In this document: piece by piece, positions 22,373 to 35,971 of the stretch
Numbering within the stretch: position 1 is the first letter of the stretch
How the letters are laid out: each line of letters starts with the position of its first letter
Assembly (NCBI GenBank): GCA_018857735.1
Contig: JABMCL010001305.1
Location: forward strand, 1,205,001-1,269,000
Reading direction: 5' to 3'
Length of the DNA stretch: 64,000 nucleotides
Source of the DNA: Alviniconcha marisindica
Taxonomy: Eukaryota > Mollusca > Gastropoda > Provannidae
The notes under the pieces: model-generated
Told to the model about the DNA's origin: nothing
The model's input: only the letters and a program-made list of their open reading frames with translations
The model's database searches: none
Program-made: the position numbers and the translations under genes

Positions 22373-25300
22373 CATGCACACTCACACACACACTAAACTG
22401 CAGTCAATGCACGCACCTCTACAAGGCATCACTTGCTTCACCTCTTGCCAGTTCAGAATGGAATCACAAGGGAGTTAATCAGTGCTTGAAAGACCCCAAA
22501 CAAGTAAACAACAAAGACCTGATTTGCCTACGGTAACTCTCACCTTGCATGCATGTAAATACAAGGTACATAAACTCCACCAGAGATACATCCTCATGTA
22601 CACACAAGGATGTGGTGGAGTTTATGTACCTTGTATTTACACGCATGCCAGGTGAGAGTTACCAGAGGCGACTCAGGTCTTTGTTGTTGTCCTTGTGTTT
22701 TGAGTCTGCACCAACACTCTGGGCCTCGTTCTGTTTCAGATTCTTGCCAGTTCAGTTTTTTTCACAAAACAGAAACCAGTTGGCCACACTAAACACAGAT
22801 TTTGATACTTGTCTGCTGCACTCTATTTATAACAATAACAAAAACAACAACAATATACTTTATTAATCCCAGTGGGAAATTAAAGCTTTCGTTCGATCGC
22901 AAAATGAAGAACATATCTCAATAATTCTAAGTCATGAACCACACGTGCATATACACTCTTAGACATACGCCCCCTTTTTCTCAATCTGCATACACTAATA
23001 CTTAGTAACAGCAAACCCAAAATTACCTGGAATAATGCTTTCTCTGTGTCAGTCAAACCAAAACGTAAAAACTCTCAAATTAAATAAAAATCATTAGGTT
23101 CTCATATCCCCAACCCTTCATTAGAAAGTTATCATCCTCAATAGACGTCTTGACGCATGCGCACACTCAGTTAATGACTGGTATAATTTTCATTAAAAAC
23201 GGACAGAGCCGAGGGTAAAAACGATATATATTGTTTATCTATATATATTATTTTTGTGTTCATATATATTTATACTGGCCATAAGTCCAATATAGATTAT
23301 AGCATGTAGCTTCCACAAGACAGCTGCACTTTGCACTCAAGGGCAGTAAACTCTAAGCGCCCACCTCCCCAAGGTCTACTTACCCTGTGAAACACATGTT
23401 GCCGTCCCGAGGATGCCCGTTACTTGCATCTGCTGGTAGAAACGACACCTCGCCTTCATACGCCCTGTTCAGTACTATTTTCTTAAAGCCTGGAATGCAA
23501 ACAGAAAACTGAGCTCAAGAAATATGTGGCTGTTATGGGATGTGTGTCTATGCAGTTACACTTAATAACCAAGATTCATGGATGTGATTGTTTAAAATGA
23601 ATGAGGGGGAAAAAAACTGAAAGCATGAGCTTTGTTCACGAGGCAGATGGAGCATACATATAAATAATCTTTACAATTGTTGTTATTAATATCATTAAAG
23701 GGCCAACGTCCCATATTAAACAACCCACTGCACTGGGGGAAAATTAAACTGTCCTGGTGAAATTCTGTTGAAATCTCATGACATCCACGATTAGTATCAC
23801 TGACAAAGAGAGGGTGGCACCACTCAACAGTAGCTGGCTTTTCCTTAGGACTAGGAAAGCGGTCCCAAAGTCCCAGCTGTGATAACAATGCACTGGAAAT
23901 AGCTAAAATACGCACCACTCCAGTTGTATCGTTTGGGTCCCATCCACCTAAAGCGCTCACTGTCCTCCAGCAGGTCTCCATAGTAACCGTAGCTGGTCAT
24001 AGTGATGGAGTACTTGACAAACTCCTCCTGCTTGTACAGTGCTGTCACGTCCACCCCCACGCTTGCCCCTGAAGGAGTGAGCACAGTTCACATTACTCAG
24101 GTGGTGGCGGTGGTGGTGGTGGTGGGGGGGGGGGGGGGGGGGGAAACAAAAACAAAAACCTGTAACAAGGACTGCTAGTGCTAGCGTTCTGAAACAAGTG
24201 CTCAAAATACATAACACAAGTAAACAACAAAGACCTGAGTTGCCTACGGTAACTCACACCTGGCATGTGTGTAAATACAAGGTACATAAACTCCACCAGA
24301 GGTACATCCTCTCTCTATTGCGCAATTCAGCGAAGCTGGTTTGCTAGAGTGAATGCGCTTTGTAATCCTTCGTGCAAGAAATCGCAAGAGGTCACAGTGC
24401 ACTTCCGGGCCGATTTCTGAGTAGGCATTGCTTCACACTGTGTATAACAGTGGAAGTTGAACCTAGAATCACGAAGCAGTACAAATGCCAATACTGTTGC
24501 AGTTGCAAAAATTACTGGAGAAAGGGATGGAGGGTGGGAAAAAAGTGTCTTTGTGTTGTTTTTGGCTGACCAGAAGATCGCGAGTTCATAGAAAAAATGC
24601 GTTTTGGCGCATCCTATAGCATGAGCAAGAAGTTATTGCTTATTGCCAGACACATTATGACAACAGGCCTCCAAAAATGCCTTTAAAGATGGCAGTGTAA
24701 AATTTGCAAATTCACTGTCACCGCCTTCCATTGTGAAGAAAGTACGCCCCGGAAGTAAAAGCAGCCAAGGGACTTAAGCAATGACGGGCAAAAGTCAAGG
24801 GAGTTAACAACCTCACCTGAATCGCCCACTATTCACATATACGTCATAACAGTTAAAGAATGAGTGTTATTGCTCTATAAAGATCAGGGAGAGACAGAGA
24901 CAGACAAACGGACAGGCACAGAGACAATGACACCACAATCCACAATTCGGAACAGTATAACATCATCAGATTTTCTCCTCTTTCAGTTCTACTGAATTTG
25001 TGCCACAGCCATACAATTAGGACTTATTTTAGCAGCTGGCATGCTGCCCCACCATTCCAGACTGCAGCAAAAAACACACAAGATAAACACATAAAAGGTT
25101 CAAAAGAACGCTATTGAAATTATTAGGACAGAACATAACATGCAAATTTTGGTGGTAATCCCCTTTATTAAGCTACAAAACAACATTTAAACAACACTTG
25201 AATGGTGAAAAATGATGAAAAAGCACTGGACACAAAAGCAACATAGCTCAACCAAAAGCAGTAAGTGTCTTAGTTATGCATCTCACTTTTCACTTTACAA

Positions 25301-27997
25301 CTGTTGATTAAGTGTTATTTTGTAGCTTGATAAAGGGGATTACCTTAAAGATTGACATGCTGTGTTTTGTCCTAATAAGTCACATTCCTCTGAACCGTTT
25401 ATGTGTTTGGATCTTGTTTTAGAACTCTAGCAGTCATTCTTGTTTCTTCATCTTCTTTTCTTTCTTTTTTTAGTAAAAAATGTCCAAACAAGGAACGGCT
25501 GTGTACAAGCCATCTCTGCTTACATGCTAGACTTTGTTGCTGAGGTAGGCAAACCAAGTCCACAGTTAGATATAATTTAGACTTTTTTGACGAGGTATGT
25601 AAACCAAGTCCACAGTTATATCCAATTTAACGATTCAACATTGTGACCAACATCAAAACATGTGACAATCAAATCAACAATGCCTTGCATTAAAAATGTA
25701 TAGGCTTGGAAGAGGATGGTGAACAAAAGAAAAAACAACAAACAATCAAACAAGCACATGGATAATTAACATCAGTAAACAGTCAACTGAGCCCACCAAT
25801 AATAATCAGAAAGGCGGATGTCACAGGATCGTTGCTGCCAATGGTTGTGAACACTACAGCATCTGTTGATCCTGAAATAACAGCAGCATTTGTAATCATC
25901 ACTGCCATGGTGATAACAAAACGTAGCATGGATAAAAACAAACAGAACACAGCTAGGTAAACCTCAATTTAAATTTTAAGGTCAAGAACACTGATAACCT
26001 CAATTTAAATGTTAAGGTCAAGAACACTGATAACCTCAATTTAATTTTAAGGTCAAGAACACAGATAACCTCAATTTAAATCTGAAGGTCAAGAACACTG
26101 ATTCAAAATCAGACAGTGTCACACAGGAGTACCCCATAAGTTAACATTCTGTTTCCTATTTTGCAAAGCTGAAATGAATTACAGTAGTACTGAACTATGC
26201 TGGAACCTCTGGCAGAAGACCACCTTCATGCTGGAGCATACGTCTTTAGTGACAGTAAGCACCAAGCCCTCTTGTCCTTGTACTGTTTGTACAGAACTCC
26301 TGACGGAAAGACCAGCCTTTGCCTGGAGTTGGAACATTCTTCCTTTGCAACCATGACACTGGAAACTATCAACCCATCACCAAGACTATCCCTCTTTGAA
26401 GACTCCCCCCCCCCCCCCCCCCAACATCCCTTCCCCTTTTGTTGACTCTCAGACACTCAGGGTTGCTTCTTGTTGCACATGTGCAAGATGCCTTGGCAGT
26501 TGGCAATCAAAGTAGAGTAAGAGCTGTTTCCACAGCTTCCCTGATAGTCCCATCACAGCACAACAGGTAAATACTTGAAACAACACACTTTAACCCCTTC
26601 TCTGCCCTTGGGACACAGTAATAACAATAATATCAGTTTTGTAGAATGCAAGTCCTGAAAGCAACTCCTGGCGCTTTACAATTTTTGTTCAAGAGAGCAG
26701 AAGAGAAGAGCCTGCAACCTCAAAATCTGACTCTGACACTATCGTTGAATGGCAACTGCAGTTGCAGTACAAAGCTTTCAGTGATGAAAGAGTCAGGTAT
26801 GGTAACAGCAAGACTGGATGGCGCTGCTCTTGTGGCTGCTGTAGCCTCACAGACATCAGGTGACTGAACTTTCTTACAGGATATAATAGTAATGAGCTGA
26901 GAATTGTTTTTCGAAGGGGTTCAAATTGATGTTGGATGACCTACAGGGGTCAACTCTGGAATCCAGAAAAAAGCGGGCAAGACTAAGTACCTTCTACAAA
27001 CTCCATCTGAGAATTCATCCAAATCAATGGAAAGTACAGGGCATTGTGCAGTCACCTGAGCAAAAGTACCCATAGGTTCTACACTGACATCTCAGACCTT
27101 TCCTTCTACAACACAGCGTACACTATACATACATATATATACATATATATACCCAGAACAGAATAATTATAAGCAGGCCCCTACCTGCAGGAATGACTCC
27201 GATTCGCAAACGCGGTCTGGCAGGCTGGTGGCGGAATGACTGCTCGATGCCTTCGTCAGCGTTGACGCGGTCCAGCATCCCATTCAGCACTTCTGAGAAT
27301 GTTCCGTCTCCACCCACGCACACCACCCTGGGGAAATAACATTGCCATGACAATCTACAAACAGTCCATGAAAACACTGACTGACCAGTTTCCCAGTTCA
27401 CTACAAATGGAAAATTTTGAAGTCACAAGTGTTTTGTTTTCTGTTGCTTTGTAAACATTAAAACACTGTCAGCATCCCTGTGCCCTCATGGGGGTATAGG
27501 GGAGGATGGAGGAGGGGGGGGGGGCAGGGAGGGTATGAGGAAGAGCTAACATGTGGCTGGTACCAGCTGTTCATGGAAACTGTCAGCATCCCTGTGCCCT
27601 CATGGGGGTGAAGGGGAGGATGGAGGAGGATGGGGGGGGGGGGGGGGAGGGAGAGTATGAGGGAGAGCTAACATGTGGCAGGTACCAGCTGTTCATGGAA
27701 ACTGTCAGCATCCCTGTGCCCTCATGGGGGTGAAGGGGAGGATGGAGGAGGATGGGGGGGGGGGGGGGAGAGTATGAGGGAGAGCTAACATGTGGCAGGT
27801 ACCAGCTGTTCATGGAAACTGTCAGCATCCCTGTGCCCTCAGGGGGGTGAAGGGGAGGAGGGCGGGTGGGTATGAAGGAGAGCTAACATGTTGCATGGAA
27901 ACTGGTCAGACAGTCATGGTAACCAGTCAGATACACAGCTCTCTATACCACCACTGTTGAGCTCTACTAGCAAACACCCAGCTCCCTACCATGTCTA

Positions 27998-28047
<50 letters not shown>

Positions 28048-31000
28048 CATGCAACACACACTTTCTCAGTCTCAGTCACTCTGTGTTGCATTTATACATG
28101 GGGGGGGGGGGGGGGGGGGGGGGGGCTGGGGGGACTGGTCAAATAAAAATTACATCCACTGCACCTGACTGACTGCTGATTTTATTCCTGGTATATATGC
28201 TGATCTTAGTTGGTAAAATATCGGAAATTACCAGTTAACACAAACCCTGTCTACAGCAGGCCCTTGGGACTTTTCCCGTCTTCCCCTACTGTTCCACACT
28301 GCAGTGAGCACAGACCAGCTCCACCACCAGTGAGCACAGACCAGTTCCACCACCAATGAGCACAGACCAGCTCCACCACCAGTGAGCACAGACCAGCTCC
28401 ACCACCAGTGAGCATAGACCAGCTCCACCATCAGTGAGCACAGACCAGCTCCACCACCAATGAGCATAGGCCAGCTCCACCACCAATGAGCACAGACCAG
28501 CTCCACCACCAATGTGCACAGACCAGCTCCACCACCAATGAGCAGCTCCACCACCAATGAGCACAGACCAACTCCACCACCAATGAGCACAGACCAGCAG
28601 GAGCACAGACCAGCTCCACCACCAATGAGCACAGACCAGCTCCACCACCAATGAGCACAGCCCGCACAAACATCCACCACCAATGAGCACAGACCAGCTT
28701 CACCACCAATGAGCACAGAACAGCTCCACCACCATGAGCACAGACCAGCTCCACCACCAATCGAAACAGCCAGACCAGACCACCAATGAGCACAGATCAA
28801 CCATGAGCACAGACCAGCTCCACCACCAATGAGCAGCTACACCACCAATGAGCACAGACAAGCAGGAGCACAGACCAGCTCCACCCAAACCCAAAGAGCA
28901 GCTCCACCACCTACCGGCCAGCACGCCCGCTACAACCCAAAGTGGCAGCTAGACCAGGCCCGACAATACCATGGGGCTGACAGTTGGGGGTTATTTCTCC
29001 CTGCTCGAGTTCCCACTCCTTTCCTACAATAATTATGGCCTGTTTGTACTCTATTTGTCACATGTCTCAATCCTCTTATTACAGACTAGAAATACTTTTG
29101 TGGCAACAGAAACGTACAGGATAAAATGGTCACATGTAATGGTTGACGATGGGATTCAAATACCTCAATATTCTGAAGAAAAAAACACCTTCTTAACCCC
29201 TTCACTGCCCCAGCCTGTAAAATTTTCGAGCTGAAAGATCTATGGACGTGCCTGCAGGCAGCATATTTTCTGGTCCTGTAACATCTATTTTCACTGCTAT
29301 GTGCTTTGATGGAGATCCTTTCACATGCCAGTGCAAAAAAGAAGACAAAAAGGGCTTAATTTCACACACTTGTGGGTCGTTTTCAAATGACATCATGGCA
29401 GTAAAGTGGTTAATCTTTTTATTTATTTATATAAAAAAGCTATAAATAAAACCACCACTTAATTTGGAGGAATTCTTCTGGAAAGCAATGACACAACACA
29501 GACTACATGCATCCATAAGAGAGAAAGACAGCGAGGGTGGTACGTAGTAAAATATCTGACCCATCCACTGTGCTGAGGTCATACTCCTGTAAAACATCTC
29601 GCGCATGGTACTGCCGTTGGGTCTCTGTCGAAACAAAAAAGAAAAAGAAAATAAGTGTATGTTTACACACACAAAGAAAATAAGTGTATGTTTACCTGTT
29701 TTCACAGTGAAGCTATTTAAGGAATATACACAATAATCCACAACAAAATAAAAGTTCTTCATCTGCATAGAAAGGATTGACAAAGACTAGTTTCAAAGAC
29801 AGTCTTTACAAAAGATGTTTTCTTGACACAAAAACAAGAAATAAACAAAAGGACGCCCATATTAATGAATGCAAACCACCTGATGAATCTCCAGAAACAA
29901 ATTAAGTTAAATCCCGAGTCAAACCCACTTTTTCGCAAACTTTAGTGCATCATCATTGTCAGCCTTGTCAATCACGTTTTCCTATTGAAATGAACAGCTA
30001 CCTGAACAAAAGGAAAAAAAACTCCATGACTTCAGCGCATCACGACTGTCAGCCTTGACAAACAAGCTGATATTACAATGAATGACACACCCACACTGGC
30101 CACAGCCACCTGAGCAAAAGAAAAAGAAAAAAGAAAAAAAAGAAAACTTTTTCTCCATGACTTCAGGACATAATGTCAGCCATGACAAACAAGCTGACAT
30201 CAAAATGAACGACAACCCCTTGTCACCAGCCACCATCAGAAGTGAAACTGACACTGAGGTTCACCTGCTCTACGCAGAACTCACCTATGACATCTAAGGT
30301 GATGCCTGCCAGGTCGAAGAAGGGCCGGACCTTCTCAAACACCTTGGGTGCCCGTTTCTTGCCACCAAAGGGATTGACAAACACCAACAGATGCCTCGGC
30401 CTGCTGGAACCTGTGGGACATAGCAGTGCAGTCATGAACCAAGCTACTGGTGTGATCATGAACAGACATCCAAACTTCCAAGCTAACAGTGCCATCATGA
30501 ACAGACATCCAAACTTCCAAGCTAACAGACATCCAAACTTCCAAGCTAACAGTGCCATCATGAATAGACATCCAAACTTCCAAGCTAACAGTGCCATCAT
30601 GAACAGACATCCAGACTGCCAAGCTAACAGACATCCAAACTTCCAAGATACCAGTGTGATTGTGAACAGACATCCAAACTTCCAAGCTAACAGACATCCA
30701 AACTTCCAAGCTAACAGTGCCATCATGAATAGACATCCAAACTTCCAAACTAACAGACATCCAAACTTCCAAGCTAACAGACATCCAAACTTCCAAGCTA
30801 ACAGTGCCATCATGAATAGACATCCAAACTTCCAAGCTAACAGACATCCAAACTTCCAAGCTAACAGACATCCAAACTTCCAAGCTAAAAGTGCCATCAT
30901 GAACAGACATCCAAACTTCCAAGCTAACAGACATCCAAACTTCCAAGCTAACAGTGCCATCATGAACAGACATCCAAACTTCCAAGTTAACAGACATCCA

Positions 31001-34000
31001 AACTTCCAAGCTAACAGTGCCATCATGAACAGACATCCAAACTCCAAGCTAACATGTGCAATCATGAACAGACATCCAAACTCCAAGCTAACATGTGCAA
31101 TCATGAACAGACATCCAAACTTTCAAGCTAACACTGTGATCATGAACAGACATCCAAACTTCCCATATATGTTATTTGACAGCAATTTCTAGATCAGTCT
31201 TTTGAAGAATGAAGAAAACAGTTCAGGTATATTTTATGCTGTAAAAATGATGAGTGTGGTTCATTTTCTTCTCCAAACAAAAATCAATCTGACATGGATA
31301 CTGATAATGATATGCATATTATATGTAATACATCCTTTGAATAGTTTCATGTTGACTTCAGTTCAAGATGGTATCTAAGCACTCAGGAAAACCCATATAT
31401 AGACTGCACTCCATCTCTCAGAAGTTCCCCCAGCACAGCCTTTAAAACAGTTCCAATATTCCTGTTGTGAGCATCTTTTATCTTTGGACTGCAACATTAC
31501 ACATAAGGTATGTCTCTGATCTCTGGATTCTGACCTTGAGCATAGAGGACATCTTTGATCTTGTCCATCCAGACGGCACAGGTGGAGTGGTTTTTGCATG
31601 TGAAAGTCAGAACCTTGTGGCGCAGCCGGTGACTGGACCCTCGCTTGAGGACGTACAGGTCAAAGGACAGAGGTGCGGGCTGCAGCTCTATCGCCTGGTA
31701 CACTGCCCCACCACCCTGTATCCTGAACCTCAACAAAGAGCAAAGCATTGCATGTCCTGGTCATAAGCACTGCATGACCTGGTCATAAGCAGTCTTCACA
31801 AAACTCACAACACCACACCAATGCCAATAATAAGGATATATATATATATATATAAAATATATATATAGAGAGATATATAGATATATATATGTGTGTGTAC
31901 ATAAACACATGTATAACTATAGGTGATCGTGTAACACACACACACACACACACACACAAAATATAAGTATACACACATAAACATTTGTATACAATTACAA
32001 ACATATCTTTGTATGCACAAAAAAACATCCACACACACACACGCGCGCGTGCACATGCATTATTCTACTAATGTGCTATTATTAGTATAACAGCTCGCAC
32101 GTGTACACACTCTCTGTGTCACACATACAAACACATCTACACATGCAAAGCAACAGTAACATCCACACCCACTACACACACACACACAGGTCTTACTTGT
32201 CTTTGGTGGTGGTAGGGGCATGTGGATGGACAGCGAGCACTTCATCCAGAGAGATCACCTGGCAGTATGTTGTGGCTAGAACAACATATATTATATTGTA
32301 AGTAATGTAACATAAATACTATGATACAGGTATACATACATGTACACATAATTACAATTATGTCATCATACTGTGACACAATGACCCATATTTTGGTCCA
32401 TAATGTTATCAGCAGCAGACACTGAATGCAGGCCTGAATCTGCCCATCTCCAGTTCCTACAGCTGAATGAGACTCATTTTTAATTTTTCTATGAACAACA
32501 ATCCCATGCCTTCTCTCGAGGTGAGCCCTAAGTGCTTCACAAAATGGCAAGCATGTACATACTACTGCAATAGCTCTATTCTCTGCTTCTGAACAGACAC
32601 TTTGTATACTATTCTGAATAAGTGACTGTAGCTTTAAGAGCATGATTTTGGATATTCAGTGAAGTGGTGTGCCTACAGCACTATCTGGTTGTTACATGGC
32701 AAGTGCCACATGAAACTGCTGCTGTTTCATTGTACATTCTGTGCACACTGTAGATGTCACATTGCATATGAATTTTATTATCATACAACCATGCACCAGT
32801 GCAGTGTCACTTTATTCAAAACCGCATGTATAAGAAGGGTGCATGTGTGTTTAGCTGTAACCTGCCACCTGCACTTCTGGCAGAAAAACTAGGGATATTT
32901 TTATAAACCTGCCACCTGCACTTCTGGCAGAAAAACTAGGGATATTTTTATAAACCTGCCACCTGCACTTCTGGCAGAAAAACTAGGGATATTTTTATAA
33001 ACCTGCCACCTGCACTTCTGGCAGAAAAACTAGGGATATTTTTACTTTAAGTGCTACTGCAGTAACACAGGGGTAGAACAGATACTGGGAGTACTACTGC
33101 CAGTGCTCTACAGAAAATACAAATATAAACAGCACTGTGATGCCCTGTTAATGACACTTTTCCAGCTGCTACTATTGTATTGCTATTACTTAGTATTAGG
33201 CATTCTCTTACTGAAACGTAGACATGGGGATTTTAAGTATAGTGTGCACAACAATCCTTGTGCATGGTGATGGTACAATGATGATGACAGTTTGTAGAGC
33301 GTGATTAATACATGTCCTATCTCCAGCAGTATACTCACTCACAGACTCAGTCACTGTGCTTGGGGACAAAAAGAAAAGGAAAAAAAACAGAAAAGAGGAT
33401 ATAGGCTAATAGGCTCTTTATGAAGGGTGTACAACTTTCTGTCTCTCCATTTGAATTTTTTCTTCCCCGTCAAATTTACTCTGTTTAAGGTCTTCCAGAT
33501 CTAAATATAACGCCTCAACCATTAACTACTTGCTTGTTTTTTTCTTCACTTCAAGTTCAACCTAAAATGTAAAAAAGAAGAAAGAAAAAAAGAAGGTCAA
33601 AGTCCCCCAAGCTCAGCTGGAATAAATCAGATTTTCTGACAACAGACAAGTTTCGCAAGTTTCAGCTTTTTCTTAAAACAAAAAAAGCTTCATTTGAACT
33701 AAACTGTCAAAAGTGTGCCTGCACAATGACTAGTGCCAGCTGAAGAACTGAGAAAGACCTTCATCCTGCCTTGACCAGGAGTTGAACTCTCACAGTCACA
33801 GCCACTTTTACAACTGGTCCATTTATAAGCCAATTACCAAAGACCGCTGTTTTTTGTCATAGTTTTGACCATTACATTTCATTAAATAAGTGCATTACTG
33901 AATGTGAACTTTTTATCATAAACCAATTCCCAGTATAAGTACACCCAAAAGTAGACCTCACTACAGCTGTTTGAACTAGTGAACTATGGACTATGATGAA

Positions 34001-34935
34001 CTGTAATACTCAAGGTTGAAAACAAAGCACACAGGCAAATGAACAAGTCTTGCATTATATAGAAACAGAAAACTGAAGAAACAGAATGGAGATGAGCACA
34101 CCATCATGTACAGAAAACTGAAGAAATAGAATGGAGATGAGCACACCATCATGTACAGAAAACTGAAGAAACAGAATGGAGATGAGCACACCATCATGTA
34201 CAGAAAACTGAAGAAACAGAATGGAGATGAGCACACCATCATGTACAGAAAACTGAAGAAACAGAATGGAGATGAGCACACCATCATGTACAGAAAACTG
34301 AAGAAACAGAATGGAGATGAGCACACCATCATGTACAGAAAACTAAAGAAACAGAATGGAGATGAGCACACCATCATGTACAGAAAACTAAAGAAACAGA
34401 ATGGAGATGAGCACACCATCATGTACAGAAAACTAAAGAAACAGAATGGAGATGAGCACACCATCATGTACAGAAAACTGAAGAAACAGCCATGGAGATG
34501 AGCACACCATCATGTACATGGCAGGGAAGGGTCAACATATGCCAGTGCATCAGTCACAACAATTTTAACACAGGAAAAAATATATATTCAGATCTTCACT
34601 CTCTCATATTGTCATAAACAGCGCACCTCAGAGCACTTTGATCATCATGGCACAAGGAATGCTCTCCGCACATTAACATGTTACAGCAATAACATGACTC
34701 TAAATCAGGGGAGGAAGATAAAAGTTACATTTTAGAGCATTTTGATCTTGTTCTACAAAATTAAACTGCATCACAAATGCAGAATAACAAAAAGGTCGTC
34801 TACTCTTAGGAAGAAGAACAACAAAAGCAAAAACAAACCAAAACCACATTTCTGAGTCATCTGACTCAAGTCTAAGACCCTGAAATCTATTTCTTGAATA
34901 TAATAAATTAATATATCTATATATATATCTATATC

Positions 34936-34966
<31 letters not shown>

Positions 34967-35831
34967 CATGTACATGAAGAATAAATTGAGAAGGAAAATG
35001 AGAACAAAATCATCTGATCATCATCACGAGAGGTGAAAATCCAGACAGTTTTGCTGTAATTCTGTATTTAAAAAAGAAGATGAAAAAGACAGACTGCAGG
35101 GTTTGCTCATCTGGAAACCATCATATGAAACATGTAGTGACCCAACAGCACAAATCAAGTTTACAGCACCCATAGCTTTGTACCAACTGGTGTTCACAGT
35201 GCCAGCATAAATACTTGTGCAATGCCAATGGTACAATACTTGTGTAAAGTGTATAATGGTAGTGGCATATCTTATCATCACTATTTTAATATATAACTTC
35301 AGGCATTGTTGGTAAAACACTCAGATATAAGAGGGTCAGTGCTTTCCTGCAGAAATGAGAGAGCTGTAGAGTGCAATGCAGGTGTACCTTAACTTATTAC
35401 TATTTCAGTATTTGACAATAACAACAACAAACACCAATTACAATGTATACTTTGTACATTGTTCATCCCAGTGGGAAATAATTAAAGTTGTCATTCAACC
35501 TTATACGGGTTAGAGTTATACACTAAAACACAACCAAAAAATTAACTTTAAATAATAATAAGTCACGGTAATCACACACACACACACACAGTACACCCCC
35601 TAGCACTGTCTCCGTTTCAATCAACATACATCTGATGCTCACACCTAGCAAACCCAAACTGACCTGGATAATGTAATATATATCTAACAGACCAAATATA
35701 AAACTCTCTAATTAAATAAAAATGTACTTTTGTTTGCATTAAACCTACTGGTTCCTTGCACTTTAAAAAGTGGAACAAACTGTATTCATGAGCTTCTCCC
35801 CCCAGTGAAGCATCATTCTTCACACTAAGGT

Positions 35832-35884
<53 letters not shown>

Positions 35885-35916
35885 ACCACCCTCACAAAAT
35901 AAAGTATATTCATTCA

Positions 35917-35971
<55 letters not shown>

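Noticed and set aside
28228..28800. 190-codon Trp/Cys/Gly-rich minus frame
   Set aside because: Product of the AGCTCCACCACCAATGAGCA-type minisatellite; no independent coding signal.
30242..31192. 316-codon plus frame and 293-codon minus frame
   Set aside because: Both run through the 24/39-bp minisatellite. Only the minus-strand segment 30410-30285 is real coding sequence (CERK exon 4).
34151..34501. 116- and 158-codon frames with perfect peptide repeats
   Set aside because: The 45-bp array is open on both strands, as expected from its length; no splice sites or start context support a protein.
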